Source of the DNA: Saprospiraceae bacterium
Lineage (GTDB): Bacteria > Bacteroidota > Bacteroidia > Chitinophagales > Saprospiraceae
NCBI GenBank assembly: GCA_020627825.1
Contig: JAHDGD010000004.1
Span: forward strand, 1-39,001
DNA length: 39,001 nucleotides
Reading direction: 5' to 3'
Below are positions 17,930 to 27,308 of this stretch, piece by piece. A program made the translations under genes and the position numbers. The notes under the pieces are model-generated. The model ran no database searches. It was not told where the DNA came from and saw only the letters and a program-made list of their open reading frames with translations. Each line of letters starts with the position of its first letter. The stretch's first letter is position 1.

Positions 17930-18263
17930 ATTAAGGATAATATGTACTCTTTTTGTTTTAATGCTATGTAATCTTGGTTGTATCCAAGAAAGAGAAATTC
18001 CTAATTTATCAAAAGAAACTTTAATTAAAGTCATTGTTGATCTTCATATTGCTCAAGAAATGACTTCTAAATTCAGAGAAAGTGAACGAGACAGCGTTCG
18101 ACAATTGTTCTATTATGAGATAGGGCAAATTCATGATTTAGACACAGCACGTATTACGAGCGAATTGGAAATTTTGCAATCGAATCCAAAATTTGCATTT
18201 GAAGTCTATTCTGAAGTATATTCTTACATCGATGGTATGTCAAATAAAAATGAAAATAAATAA
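17922..18263 (+). CDS. DUF4296 lipoprotein
   Basis: The 113-residue protein has a lipoprotein signal peptide (MNKLRIICTLFVLMLCNLGC) with Cys20 as the lipidated residue. The mature part contains IPNLSKETLIKVIVDLHIAQEM, typical of the DUF4296 family of small Bacteroidota lipoproteins of unknown function, and is largely helical. I chose the ATG at 17922 because the upstream ATG (17880) would precede the signal peptide with unrelated residues. It overlaps sixA by 8 nt and lies 3 nt before the response regulator gene. Confidence 0.82.
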   Translation: MNKLRIICTLFVLMLCNLGCIQEREIPNLSKETLIKVIVDLHIAQEMTSKFRESERDSVRQLFYYEIGQIHDLDTARITSELEILQSNPKFAFEVYSEVYSYIDGMSNKNENK

Positions 18264-18266
18264 AGT

Positions 18267-18959
18267 ATGTCGACAAAGAAAATTAAAATACTTATTGTAG
18301 ATGACGAACCCGATATACTGGAGTTACTTGAATACCACTTAGAGAAAGAAGGATATAAAACCAAGAAAGCTAAGAATGGTGAAATTGCTATTGAAAAAGC
18401 TATTAAATTCAACCCAGATATTATTGTCTTGGATGTAATGATGCCAGAATTGAACGGGATAGAAGTATGTAAGAAGTTAAGAAGTTTAGAACAATTTAAT
18501 CATACCATCATAACGTTTTTAACAGCAAGAAATGAAGAGTTTACAGAAGTTATGGCATTAGATTCAGGTGCCGACGATTTTATGTCCAAACCTTTAAAAC
18601 CTTCTGTGTTTAAAAGTAGAATTCGTGCTTTATGTAGAAGGTTACAAGACGAATCAGAAAATCAAAAACAGAAATTTGGGGATCTTATTCTTGATCATGA
18701 AGAAATCTGTGTCATTTTAAATGAACAGAAAATATACTTAGCAAAAAAAGAATTCGAACTATTAGTACTTCTTACGTCAAAGCCTGGCAAAGTTTTTAAA
18801 AGGCATAAGATAATGAGCAAAGTATGGGGATCTGATGTAATTGTGGGTGATCGAACTATAGATGTTCATATCAGGAAATTAAGAGAAAAGATAGGCAGTG
18901 ATTATATTTCAACTGTAAAAGGTATTGGTTATAAATTTACAATAGATGAAGAAAAATAG
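18267..18959 (+). CDS. OmpR/PhoB-type response regulator
   Basis: The 230-residue protein has a receiver domain with acidic pair Asp12/Asp13, phospho-acceptor Asp56 (VLDVMMPELNG), Thr86 and Lys108 (SKPLKP). A winged-helix DNA-binding domain follows, with LLVLLTSKPGKVFKRHKI and DRTIDVHIRKLREKIG. It overlaps the histidine kinase gene by 14 nt, so the two form a cognate pair. The arrangement resembles PhoB-PhoR, but no phosphate genes are adjacent and the target genes are unknown. Confidence 0.94.
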   Translation: MSTKKIKILIVDDEPDILELLEYHLEKEGYKTKKAKNGEIAIEKAIKFNPDIIVLDVMMPELNGIEVCKKLRSLEQFNHTIITFLTARNEEFTEVMALDSGADDFMSKPLKPSVFKSRIRALCRRLQDESENQKQKFGDLILDHEEICVILNEQKIYLAKKEFELLVLLTSKPGKVFKRHKIMSKVWGSDVIVGDRTIDVHIRKLREKIGSDYISTVKGIGYKFTIDEEK

Positions 18960-19989
18960 AAGTCCTCTATTTATTATTATTGCTATCAGCTGTTTGATTT
19001 CTTTACTTTCAGTTAGTATATATGGGACTTTTGAATATATGATGACCAGTCTGTCATCTTTACAGAAATACTTTATATTATTTGGGTTCATCTGTTTAAT
19101 AAGTATCGTCATTGTTCAGTATTTCATCAAAAATTATATATCAAAAAAAATTAATCCCCTGTACAATCTCGTAGGAAAAAAACCGGGTAAAATAGGTTTT
19201 ACAGAAGAAGTAGATCTCAAAACTGATGTTTTCGGAAAATTAAATGGAGAGGTTAAATTGTGGATGGATAATAAAAACTTGGAAATAAAAGCCATAAAAG
19301 ATCTTGAGCAGTATCGTAAAGATTATATGGGAAATATTTCTCATGAATTAAAAACACCTTTGACTTCAGTACAAGGGTATATCCACACTTTACTTGAAGA
19401 TGTCGAAGATGAAACTATTCGAAGAAAGTTTTTACAAAAAGCGGCTAATAACACGGAACGATTAATCCAAATTGTTAATGACCTTGAGTTAATTACTAAG
19501 ATAGAAGCAGAAATAAATGATATTAAATATGAAGCATTTGATCTTAGAAGTTTAGCAACAGAAATTATTGATGATTTAAGTTTTATGACTCATGAAAAGA
19601 ATATTGAGATAAAGTTTATCGACGGAAGTATGAGTTCTTACATGGCAAATGGAGATGAAGAAGGCATAAGAAGAGTTCTTAACAATCTTCTTGTCAATTC
19701 GATCAAATATGGCAAGCAACACGGCCTTTCAACTCTTAAATTCTATGATATGGCTGACACTTTTTTAATTGAAGTTATTGACAATGGAATAGGAATTGAT
19801 AAAGAACATCTTCCACATATTTTTGACCGCTTTTATAGAACAGATAAATCTCGAAATCGAAAAATAGGTGGATCAGGTTTAGGCCTATCTATTGTAAAGC
19901 ACATTCTAGATGCACACAATCAGAATATTCATGTTAAAAGTGAAATAGGTGAAGGATCAACTTTTTCGTTTACATTGCCTAAAGCATAA
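18946..19989 (+). CDS. Sensor histidine kinase (PhoR-like, minimal sensor)
   Basis: The 347-residue protein has two transmembrane helices (about 8-28 and 42-62) separated by only about 13 residues. A linker follows, then HisKA with NISHELKTPLTSVQGY (phospho-acceptor His133), and a HATPase domain with N box NNLLVNSIKYG, G1 box DNGIGID, and HIFDRFYRTDKSRN...GGSGLGLSIVKHIL. The near absence of an extracytoplasmic domain, and of PAS or HAMP domains I can recognise, suggests that the signal is sensed in the membrane or by a partner. It ends the argS-led run. Confidence 0.94.
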   Translation: MKKNRSPLFIIIAISCLISLLSVSIYGTFEYMMTSLSSLQKYFILFGFICLISIVIVQYFIKNYISKKINPLYNLVGKKPGKIGFTEEVDLKTDVFGKLNGEVKLWMDNKNLEIKAIKDLEQYRKDYMGNISHELKTPLTSVQGYIHTLLEDVEDETIRRKFLQKAANNTERLIQIVNDLELITKIEAEINDIKYEAFDLRSLATEIIDDLSFMTHEKNIEIKFIDGSMSSYMANGDEEGIRRVLNNLLVNSIKYGKQHGLSTLKFYDMADTFLIEVIDNGIGIDKEHLPHIFDRFYRTDKSRNRKIGGSGLGLSIVKHILDAHNQNIHVKSEIGEGSTFSFTLPKA

Positions 19990-20001
19990 ACATAAAAAGT
20001 T

Positions 20002-21297
20002 TTACGGACTTTCTATGACCTCGCTATCATAATCAGCTACAATAGAGGCTTGATTGTTGCCAATATTGTCTAGTGTTTTTACGATATGATCTCTATAGCC
20101 ATAAAATGATTGTAGCTCATCGACTGGCATAGGTTCAGCAGGTGGGAAATTTTCCTTAAGATGATTTATTTGAACACCATTTTTCCAAAATCTGAAACAA
20201 ACATGTGGTCCTGTTGCTAGTCCTGATGATCCAACATAACCTATTGTTTGACCTTGTTTTACATGTACTCCCGGCTTAATTCCTTTGGCAAATTTTTGCA
20301 TGTGAAGATACTGTGTTTGATACGTCTTATCGTGTTTAATTTTTACATATCTACCATTTCCTCTTGTATAAGCAACTTTTGTGACCACACCATTTGCTAC
20401 AGCTTGAATAGGAGTCCCATAAGGAGCTGCGTAATCAGTACCACGATGTGCTTTTCGTCTTTTTAGTACAGGGTGAAACCTGTTTAAGTTATATTTGGAA
20501 GATATTCTGCCCATTTGAACAGGTGCTTTAAGGAATGCTTTTTTTGTTGGTCTTCCCTCTAGATCATAATACCCTGAATACTCTTCATTATCATAATGAA
20601 TCGCATAATATTCATTATCATAATTTTTATAATATGCTCCTATCAACCTGCCTACACCTACAGGTTCTCCATCTATATATTCTCGTTCGTAAATCAGTTT
20701 ATATTCATCATCATTTTGAGTATGATAAAAGTCAATTGACCAAGCTAAAGCATCTTCCATTTTGCTGATTAATGCAGGGGGCATTTCATTATCGATCATT
20801 GCATTCCATAAAGAAGATGTCAATACTCCACTTCCCATTTCAATGCATGTTTCGACTTCTTTTTCAACTACTTCAGCATTTAATGTATCCTTGAGGTTAT
20901 ATTTAATATAGCGATACTTGTTAGGAATATAGACAAATGCTTCTGGTTCAGAGCAGCTGTCTTTAATCATTACATAATTTTTACCTGCTTGCAGATTGCG
21001 AACATCATAAACATCTTTAGAATTTGTAGCAAGAGAATGAATGTCGCTATAGGATACTCCTTCTTCTTTTAAAATATCGGAGATGAACTCATCTTGTTTT
21101 ATGGTCTTTTCTTCTAGTTGAAATAAATTTAGGTCATATCCAAATTTTAAAATTGGAATTTCAGGGATGACGTCCTTATTAGATGAATGAGCAGGAAAGT
21201 TTACTTCCTTATACAATTGAAAGCCCAATACAAAAGCAACACATATCATTATTGTAGAAGCTATATCTACAATCCACCTAGTTCTTGATTTTTTCAA
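20002..21297 (-). CDS. M23-family peptidase (LytM-like), membrane anchored
   Basis: The 431-residue protein has one N-terminal transmembrane helix (about 8-27) and a C-terminal M23 domain (about 280-385) that would cut cell-wall peptide cross-bridges in the periplasm. The zinc site shows His283-x3-Asp287 (HRGTD), with YLHM (His331) and GPHVCFRF (His364). At the usual last zinc ligand of the HxH motif there is Cys366 instead of His. The middle region (residues 60-270) resembles the LysM/OapA-like part of other cell-division M23 peptidases but I cannot assign it firmly. It converges with the histidine kinase gene, 12 nt apart. Confidence 0.9.
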   Translation of the reverse strand: MKKSRTRWIVDIASTIMICVAFVLGFQLYKEVNFPAHSSNKDVIPEIPILKFGYDLNLFQLEEKTIKQDEFISDILKEEGVSYSDIHSLATNSKDVYDVRNLQAGKNYVMIKDSCSEPEAFVYIPNKYRYIKYNLKDTLNAEVVEKEVETCIEMGSGVLTSSLWNAMIDNEMPPALISKMEDALAWSIDFYHTQNDDEYKLIYEREYIDGEPVGVGRLIGAYYKNYDNEYYAIHYDNEEYSGYYDLEGRPTKKAFLKAPVQMGRISSKYNLNRFHPVLKRRKAHRGTDYAAPYGTPIQAVANGVVTKVAYTRGNGRYVKIKHDKTYQTQYLHMQKFAKGIKPGVHVKQGQTIGYVGSSGLATGPHVCFRFWKNGVQINHLKENFPPAEPMPVDELQSFYGYRDHIVKTLDNIGNNQASIVADYDSEVIESP

Positions 21298-21349
21298 AAT
21301 TTAACTTTTTATCAAATTCCACGCTTTTACTCTTAGTTCTATGGGGGCA

Positions 21350-21357
21350 CAAAACTA
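21350..21357 (-). promoter_or_regulatory. -7 box candidate upstream of the M23 peptidase
   Basis: On the minus strand TAGTTTTG matches TAnnTTTG, about 53 nt before the ATG. There is no TTG at the expected -33 position, so support is weak. Confidence 0.3.
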
Positions 21358-21547
21358 ATGAATATTTTGCATCTTAATTCTTAATGAATTGTTATATTGA
21401 AGTCTACTTTGGGAGTTTACAATGCGAAGATAATAATTGATCTAAAAGATTCCTAAATATTCTACATAATTGTTGGAACTTTTTTTTAATTTATTTTTAG
21501 TTAAACAACTATTTTATAATTATTTAAACATTAATTAGTTCTTATAT

Positions 21548-22375
21548 ATGATATTAAATTGTGCTTCCAAAATTCTTGATCTGAGTACACCCGTTACCAT
21601 GGCAATTCTCAATCTTACGCCCGATAGCTTTTATGATGGAGGAAGATTTATCGAAAAGGATTGGCAAAAAAAAGTCATAGCTTTACTAGAGCAAGGTCCT
21701 GAAATTGTTGACATAGGAGGGATGAGTTCTCGACCTGGCGCAACAATTATTCATCCTCAAGATGAATGGGGAAGGGTGCAAAAAGCCTTGCAATTCATTA
21801 AAAAGGAGTTTCCTTCAGTTCTTATCTCTATTGATACGATTCATTCTACAACTGCTTTTAAAGCATTGAATGAAGGGGCACATATCATAAACGATATTTC
21901 TGGTGGCATTTTTGATCCAAAAATGATGGAAACAATAGCTCCGTTTAATCCTGCGTATGTAATTATGCACATGGAAGGAACTCCTGAAACGATGACCAAG
22001 CTTACGCATTATAATAATCTTGTTTTAGATATTTTTACATTCTTTAAGAAACAATTGAACATCGCAAAAAGTCATGGATTAATGGATGTTGTAATTGATC
22101 CAGGTTTTGGGTTTTCTAAATCTCTTGATCAGAATTATAAGCTTTTGAATAACATGAGTACATTTCGAATTTTAACGGACAATATTTTAGTTGGAATAAG
22201 CAGAAAGTCAATGATATATAAGGTTTTGGGCTCGAGCCCAAAAGAAAGCTTAAATGGTACTTCTATACTTCATTTAAAAGCTTTAGAAAATGGGGCAAAA
22301 ATTTTAAGAGTGCATGATGTAAAAGAAGCAAAAGAAGCTATTCGTTTATTTTTAAAATTAAGCGTTAACAAATAG
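21548..22375 (+). CDS. folP: Dihydropteroate synthase
   Basis: This enzyme joins p-aminobenzoate to dihydropterin pyrophosphate in folate synthesis. The 275-residue TIM barrel has AILNLTPDSFYDGG, DIGGMSSRPGA, SIDT, IINDISGG, DPGFGFSKSLDQNY and GISRKSMI, which cover the usual pterin and pABA sites. A 20-bp perfect palindrome (22224-22243) is embedded after GISRKSMIYKV and encodes the LGSSPK stretch of the variable loop before the last helix. Confidence 0.96.
   Translation: MILNCASKILDLSTPVTMAILNLTPDSFYDGGRFIEKDWQKKVIALLEQGPEIVDIGGMSSRPGATIIHPQDEWGRVQKALQFIKKEFPSVLISIDTIHSTTAFKALNEGAHIINDISGGIFDPKMMETIAPFNPAYVIMHMEGTPETMTKLTHYNNLVLDIFTFFKKQLNIAKSHGLMDVVIDPGFGFSKSLDQNYKLLNNMSTFRILTDNILVGISRKSMIYKVLGSSPKESLNGTSILHLKALENGAKILRVHDVKEAKEAIRLFLKLSVNK
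22224..22243. repeat. GGGC-type palindrome copy 5 (20 bp, perfect)
   Basis: TTTT-GGGCTCGAGCCC-AAAA inside folP. All 20 bases are identical to the centre of the palindrome at 3924-3947, although one is coding and the other intergenic. Confidence 0.75.
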
Positions 22376-22395
22376 TTAATCGCCTGTGAATACTG

Positions 22396-22403
22396 TACTT
22401 TTG
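22396..22403 (+). promoter_or_regulatory. -7 box upstream of tamB
   Basis: TACTTTTG matches the Bacteroidota -7 consensus in the 76-nt gap between folP and tamB. Initiation near 22408 would give a leader of about 44 nt. No TTG occurs at the ideal -33 spacing. Confidence 0.5.
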
Positions 22404-22451
22404 TCGTTAATTTTCGTTTAATTTTATAGCACGTACACCGAGCGCGAAGGA

Positions 22452-25400
22452 ATGGATAAAAAAATAAAATTGGTTAAAAAGGTAATGAAACCATTGCGGT
22501 TCATTTGGATTGCCCTTTGCCTTTTTCTAATTTTATTTATTGCTGTTTATTTTTTACTCAAAATTCCTTACATACAAAATTATATTGCGGATAAAACAAC
22601 TTCTTATTTGTCAAAACGACTTGATACAAAAGTAGAGATAAAAGAAATTGATATCAATGTATTCAAGGGGATCGAATTAGAAGAGTTATACATTGAAGAT
22701 TTGCAGAAAGATACTTTGATTTATGTAGAGTCCTTATACTCAGATTTTTATAACTCATTGAGAAGTTTTTACGATAAATCATTTCGTATTAAGAATATTG
22801 AACTAAATAATGGTAAGATTCATATTAACAGATCATTAGATGATCCTTTTTACAATTATCTCAGGTTACTAAATAGGGAGTATGATCCGTATTCTATTGA
22901 TACCTTGAGTCGAAATGCAGAACCTCATAAGTTGATTCAAAATATTAACGATAAGCGAAATAAAGATAAACTGAACTTAAATCTCAATAGTCTTACCTTG
23001 AATAATATTGAATTCAAGAATGAAGATTTTGCTTTTGGAACCTATCAACTATTTAATGTTGATCATTTGCGAGCCTCTTTTGATACGTTTAATATTCATG
23101 AATCTCATTTTTCAATTCAAGATATTAATGTCTCTGGAATTTATGGTACGCATAAGTTGTTTAGCCCTGAAAAGGTTATAAATCTCCCTGAAACTGAGCA
23201 AAAACAGAATCCTTTTAAAGTTAGAATAAATGAGATTGATATTTCAGATGTTAATCTGTCCATTATAAATGAAAAACAAGAACGACAACGTTTCGATCCG
23301 TCAACTTTTAATTCTAATTATGTCTCTTTAAAAAATGTAAAGTTTAATGCTGAAAATGTTTTAATTAGAGATCCGTATTATGTAGATGGGCAATTGAATG
23401 AATTTAGTGGAAAATTAGGAGACCTAGTTATTAAAGATTTTACATCCGAAAGATTCTATCTTGAAAAGAGAAAAAGTGGTTTTGAAAATATTAAATTATT
23501 TTCTGAGAAAAGTAATGTCTCAGGTAATATTGGATTTAAATATAGAAAGATACAAGATTGGAATCAATTTGTAGATAGAGTCATTATAGATGCAGAATTG
23601 GATAAGACAGAAATTGCAGTAAAAGATTTATTTTATTTTTCTCCTTTACTACAAGAGAATAAATTTTTTAAAGAAAATGAGGAAGAAATAATTCTACTTG
23701 ATGGTAAAATTAATGGAAGAGTAAATTCATTTAATGCCAGGGATTTTTCTGCAGAATTAACAAACAATCTTACATTTAATGGATCTCTTATCGCCAGAGA
23801 TATTACTGATCCTGATGAGTCTTTATTGAATATTGGCATAAAGATGTTGCATACGGATGTTAATACATTGAATAAATTAATTCCAGGCTTTGAAGTACCC
23901 CAAAATTTTTACCAATTGAAAGATCTTCATTTTCAAGGACGATTTGATGGATACTTCCAAGATTTTGTAGCATATGGTGATTTATTGACAGATTTAGGAC
24001 GAGCAGATGTAGATATGAGATTAAATCTGAAGTCTGGAAGTAAATCGGCACAATATTCAGGGAAATTAAATTTATACGATTTTGATTTAAAATCATGGTC
24101 AGGTAATGAAAATTTCGGTAATGTATCCTTTTCCGCAAATGTGGAAAATGGAAGGGGACTTGAATTGAATACTGCTTATGCTGAATTAGGCGGTGAGATC
24201 ATTTCATTTGAATACAATAGTTATTTGTATAAAGGTTTAATTGATGCAAAGCTAGAACAAAACCTGTTCGATGGAAAGTTTAGTTCAAACGATGAAAATC
24301 TTGATTTAGATTTTGAAGGAAGTATAGACTTTACTGGAGAGATACCAAGATATGATTTCAAAGCTAATATTGATTCAATCAATCTCAAGAATCTTAATCT
24401 TTCAAGAGACATTGATCATATAGAGGGAGACCTTGATATTAAAGCCAAAGGAGCTTCAATAAATGATATCGTTGGTTCTGCACTTGGTAATAATATCGTT
24501 ATTCACAGAGGTCTTGATACACTTGATTTTGGTCATCTTGCAATAGCATCTTCCGTTGATGAAGAAGATGTTAGATCTATATATCTTGATAGTAACATAG
24601 GAAATGCAGAAATAATTGGTTCTTATCAATTGACAGAATTACCTGATGCCATTATTTCCTTACTTAAATCTAATTATCCTGATTTCACAGAAAATTTAAA
24701 GTTTGTGTCAGGTAAACCAAAAGAAAATGTCAAAGCAGATTTTAAAATAGATGTAACAGAATCAGCGCATTTGGCTAGTTTTCTTAGTCCTAAAAAAATT
24801 GAATTGGATTCATTTTCAGCAAATGGCTCTATTAATTATGATTTAAATGAATTTACAATAAATTTAGAATCTCCAAATATTACCTATGATACATATGGTG
24901 CTCACGATCTAAAAGCAAGCTTTAATTTAGATGAAAATTTTGGGATTTTAAAACTTGAATCAGAAGATGCAACTCTTGCTAATGGTCTGATTAAACAATT
25001 GAATGCTACTGGAAAAGTCACTAATGATTCGATACATTTTGATGTAAATGCACTGTCAGCATTAGATTCTATAAATAATATTGATTTAGCAGGTGAAATA
25101 TTTCCAGCAAATAAAGAAATTGAATTTCAGTTTACTGATTTTGGATTTGATTTATTGGGCAGTAGGTGGGGATTAACACAGAATAATTCTGTTACAGTTG
25201 GAAATCAAAAATTAGAATTAAAAAATTTCAACTTATTTGATCAGAATAGAAAGATCAGTGTAAGATCAATAAATAATAACAAAGGAATTAAAGCCAAAAT
25301 TACGGATGTTGAACTTGGCTTAGTTAATCAATTTTTAGGTTCGGATGACATTGTGCTCAAAGGAAATACAAATGCAACCATTTCTTTTAAGAATATATTT

Positions 25401-27308
25401 AATAAAACAGGTTTATTTATTAATTCGGAGGTAGATCGATTGTATGTTAATGACCAATTAATGGGCAGATTGAATCTTGACGCGACTACAGATTTTGATA
25501 GACAATTACTAGAATATACAGGACTTTTAACTGACGATGATAAAGATGTTTTGATTTTGAGAGGAAATTATGGGACGGAAAGTAAATTAGTTAATGCGCA
25601 GTTGGATGTAAATGAATTTCCATTGAACTTTTTAGAAAATTTCCTTGAAGGTAGTATTGCAAATACACAAGGATTAATAAAAGCTCAAATTGATGTAGAT
25701 GGTACTTTGGATAATCTAGATACAAGAGGAACAGGTGAAGTATTTGATGGATATTCTGAGATTGTATATTTAGGTACAAAGTATTCTTTTGAAGAAGCGA
25801 TCTTTACGCTGAAGAAAAATTTTGTTGATTTTACAGATGTTAAATTAATAGATTCAAGATCACAAGAGGCTATTTTAACAGGAGGCTTAACGCATAATAA
25901 CTTCAAAAATTTGGGATTAGACTTAAGCATAGAGTCTGATAATTTTGTTTTGTTAAATACTGATGAAAATGATAACGAAAGTTATTATGGTTTTGGTCAA
26001 GGTAAAGCAAAAGTAGACTTTGATGGTACGTTTAATGATTTAACAATATCAATTGATGCGGTAACAGGAGAAGAAACAAATTTAACTTTGCCGATCACTT
26101 ATTCTAATTCTGCAAGAGAAAGTAGTTTTTTACCTATTGTATCGAGAGAGGAATTTATATTGAATCTTGAAAATGAAAGTAAAGAACTTAAAAATGAAAA
26201 TTATTATGTTGGATTGACTTTAAAAATGGCATTGTCAGTGAATCCAAATGCCTTGATGAATGTAGTCTTTGATCCAGTTACAGGTCATCAACTTCAGGGT
26301 AGGGGATTTGGTGATATTCAACTTGATCTCAGCCCCAATGGAGACATTAATATGTTGGGCCGATACAATATTGAAAATGGAACGTATGATTTTGCTTTAG
26401 AAAATTTAATTAAGAAAGAATTTACGATTCAAGAAGGTGGGTACATTTCATGGACAGGTGATCCTCTTGATGCGAATATAAATATTGCCGCTGATTATAA
26501 ATCTATTAGATCATCATTAGAAGTATTTTTAGCGGAATATTTATCAGGCAATACAGAACTATTGAATAGAGCTAGTCAAGAAACAGATGTCTTGTTAACT
26601 GTTAATCTTTTAGATAAATTATTGAATCCAACCATTAAATTTGATATCCAATTCCCAAATTTGACCGGAGAATTGTCTACACTTGTTAACAGTAAACTTG
26701 ATTTGTTGAAGGAGGATCCATTAAGTCTTAATAATCAAGTATTGGGCTTGTTGGTATTTAATAGCTTTTTACCAAATAATAATCCAATAGCTACATTTAA
26801 TACCTCTGCAGTTAACTCATCAGTTGGTGTAATCTTAGGCGAATTTGTTTCTGCTCAACTTTCAACATATGTTTCTTCCGTTATGGAATCTGTTTTGAGA
26901 GACAATGCTTATTTAAATGATATTGATGTTGATGTACGATTTGATCCAACAACCAATATTCTTTCACCATCAACTAATAACACAGGGTATGGATTGACTT
27001 TAAAGCCAGACTTTAGTTTTTCCGATAAGTTTCAAGTTATTTTAGGAGGTGATTTTCAAACACCGAATAATATTGATAATGAACCGAACACTACAGGCGA
27101 TTTTATTGTTGATTATTATCTTGATAAGGATAAAAAAATAAAAGTCAGGATTTACGCAAGAACTGATCGACAACCTATATTAGGTAGAAGGCAAAGATTT
27201 GGATCAGGATTCTATTATAGAAAAGAATTTTCATCTTTAAAAGAGGTATTGGAATCAATGAATGTTTTTGCGAAAGATATAAAGGAGAATAAAGATAATG
27301 GGAAGTAG
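22452..27308 (+). CDS. TamB-like translocation/assembly module protein
   Basis: At 1618 residues this is the largest gene in the window. It has one N-terminal membrane anchor (about 18-38, FIWIALCLFLILFIAVYFLL), followed by a very long run of repeated beta-strand/turn segments as in AsmA/TamB proteins. A C-terminal DUF490/TamB domain (about 1250-1600) contains GRYNIENGTYDFALENLIKKEFTIQEGG and the GDPLDANINIAADY segment typical of TamB. TamB-like proteins span the periplasm and carry lipid, or aid outer-membrane protein insertion, with a TamA/Omp85 partner; no partner gene is in this window. It overlaps mutS2 by 11 nt. Confidence 0.92.
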   Translation: MDKKIKLVKKVMKPLRFIWIALCLFLILFIAVYFLLKIPYIQNYIADKTTSYLSKRLDTKVEIKEIDINVFKGIELEELYIEDLQKDTLIYVESLYSDFYNSLRSFYDKSFRIKNIELNNGKIHINRSLDDPFYNYLRLLNREYDPYSIDTLSRNAEPHKLIQNINDKRNKDKLNLNLNSLTLNNIEFKNEDFAFGTYQLFNVDHLRASFDTFNIHESHFSIQDINVSGIYGTHKLFSPEKVINLPETEQKQNPFKVRINEIDISDVNLSIINEKQERQRFDPSTFNSNYVSLKNVKFNAENVLIRDPYYVDGQLNEFSGKLGDLVIKDFTSERFYLEKRKSGFENIKLFSEKSNVSGNIGFKYRKIQDWNQFVDRVIIDAELDKTEIAVKDLFYFSPLLQENKFFKENEEEIILLDGKINGRVNSFNARDFSAELTNNLTFNGSLIARDITDPDESLLNIGIKMLHTDVNTLNKLIPGFEVPQNFYQLKDLHFQGRFDGYFQDFVAYGDLLTDLGRADVDMRLNLKSGSKSAQYSGKLNLYDFDLKSWSGNENFGNVSFSANVENGRGLELNTAYAELGGEIISFEYNSYLYKGLIDAKLEQNLFDGKFSSNDENLDLDFEGSIDFTGEIPRYDFKANIDSINLKNLNLSRDIDHIEGDLDIKAKGASINDIVGSALGNNIVIHRGLDTLDFGHLAIASSVDEEDVRSIYLDSNIGNAEIIGSYQLTELPDAIISLLKSNYPDFTENLKFVSGKPKENVKADFKIDVTESAHLASFLSPKKIELDSFSANGSINYDLNEFTINLESPNITYDTYGAHDLKASFNLDENFGILKLESEDATLANGLIKQLNATGKVTNDSIHFDVNALSALDSINNIDLAGEIFPANKEIEFQFTDFGFDLLGSRWGLTQNNSVTVGNQKLELKNFNLFDQNRKISVRSINNNKGIKAKITDVELGLVNQFLGSDDIVLKGNTNATISFKNIFNKTGLFINSEVDRLYVNDQLMGRLNLDATTDFDRQLLEYTGLLTDDDKDVLILRGNYGTESKLVNAQLDVNEFPLNFLENFLEGSIANTQGLIKAQIDVDGTLDNLDTRGTGEVFDGYSEIVYLGTKYSFEEAIFTLKKNFVDFTDVKLIDSRSQEAILTGGLTHNNFKNLGLDLSIESDNFVLLNTDENDNESYYGFGQGKAKVDFDGTFNDLTISIDAVTGEETNLTLPITYSNSARESSFLPIVSREEFILNLENESKELKNENYYVGLTLKMALSVNPNALMNVVFDPVTGHQLQGRGFGDIQLDLSPNGDINMLGRYNIENGTYDFALENLIKKEFTIQEGGYISWTGDPLDANINIAADYKSIRSSLEVFLAEYLSGNTELLNRASQETDVLLTVNLLDKLLNPTIKFDIQFPNLTGELSTLVNSKLDLLKEDPLSLNNQVLGLLVFNSFLPNNNPIATFNTSAVNSSVGVILGEFVSAQLSTYVSSVMESVLRDNAYLNDIDVDVRFDPTTNILSPSTNNTGYGLTLKPDFSFSDKFQVILGGDFQTPNNIDNEPNTTGDFIVDYYLDKDKKIKVRIYARTDRQPILGRRQRFGSGFYYRKEFSSLKEVLESMNVFAKDIKENKDNGK

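Noticed and set aside
22452-27308. Repeat-rich tamB as a possible adhesin or RTX-like toxin
   Set aside because: The single N-terminal anchor, the AsmA/TamB-style strands and the C-terminal DUF490-like segment explain it.
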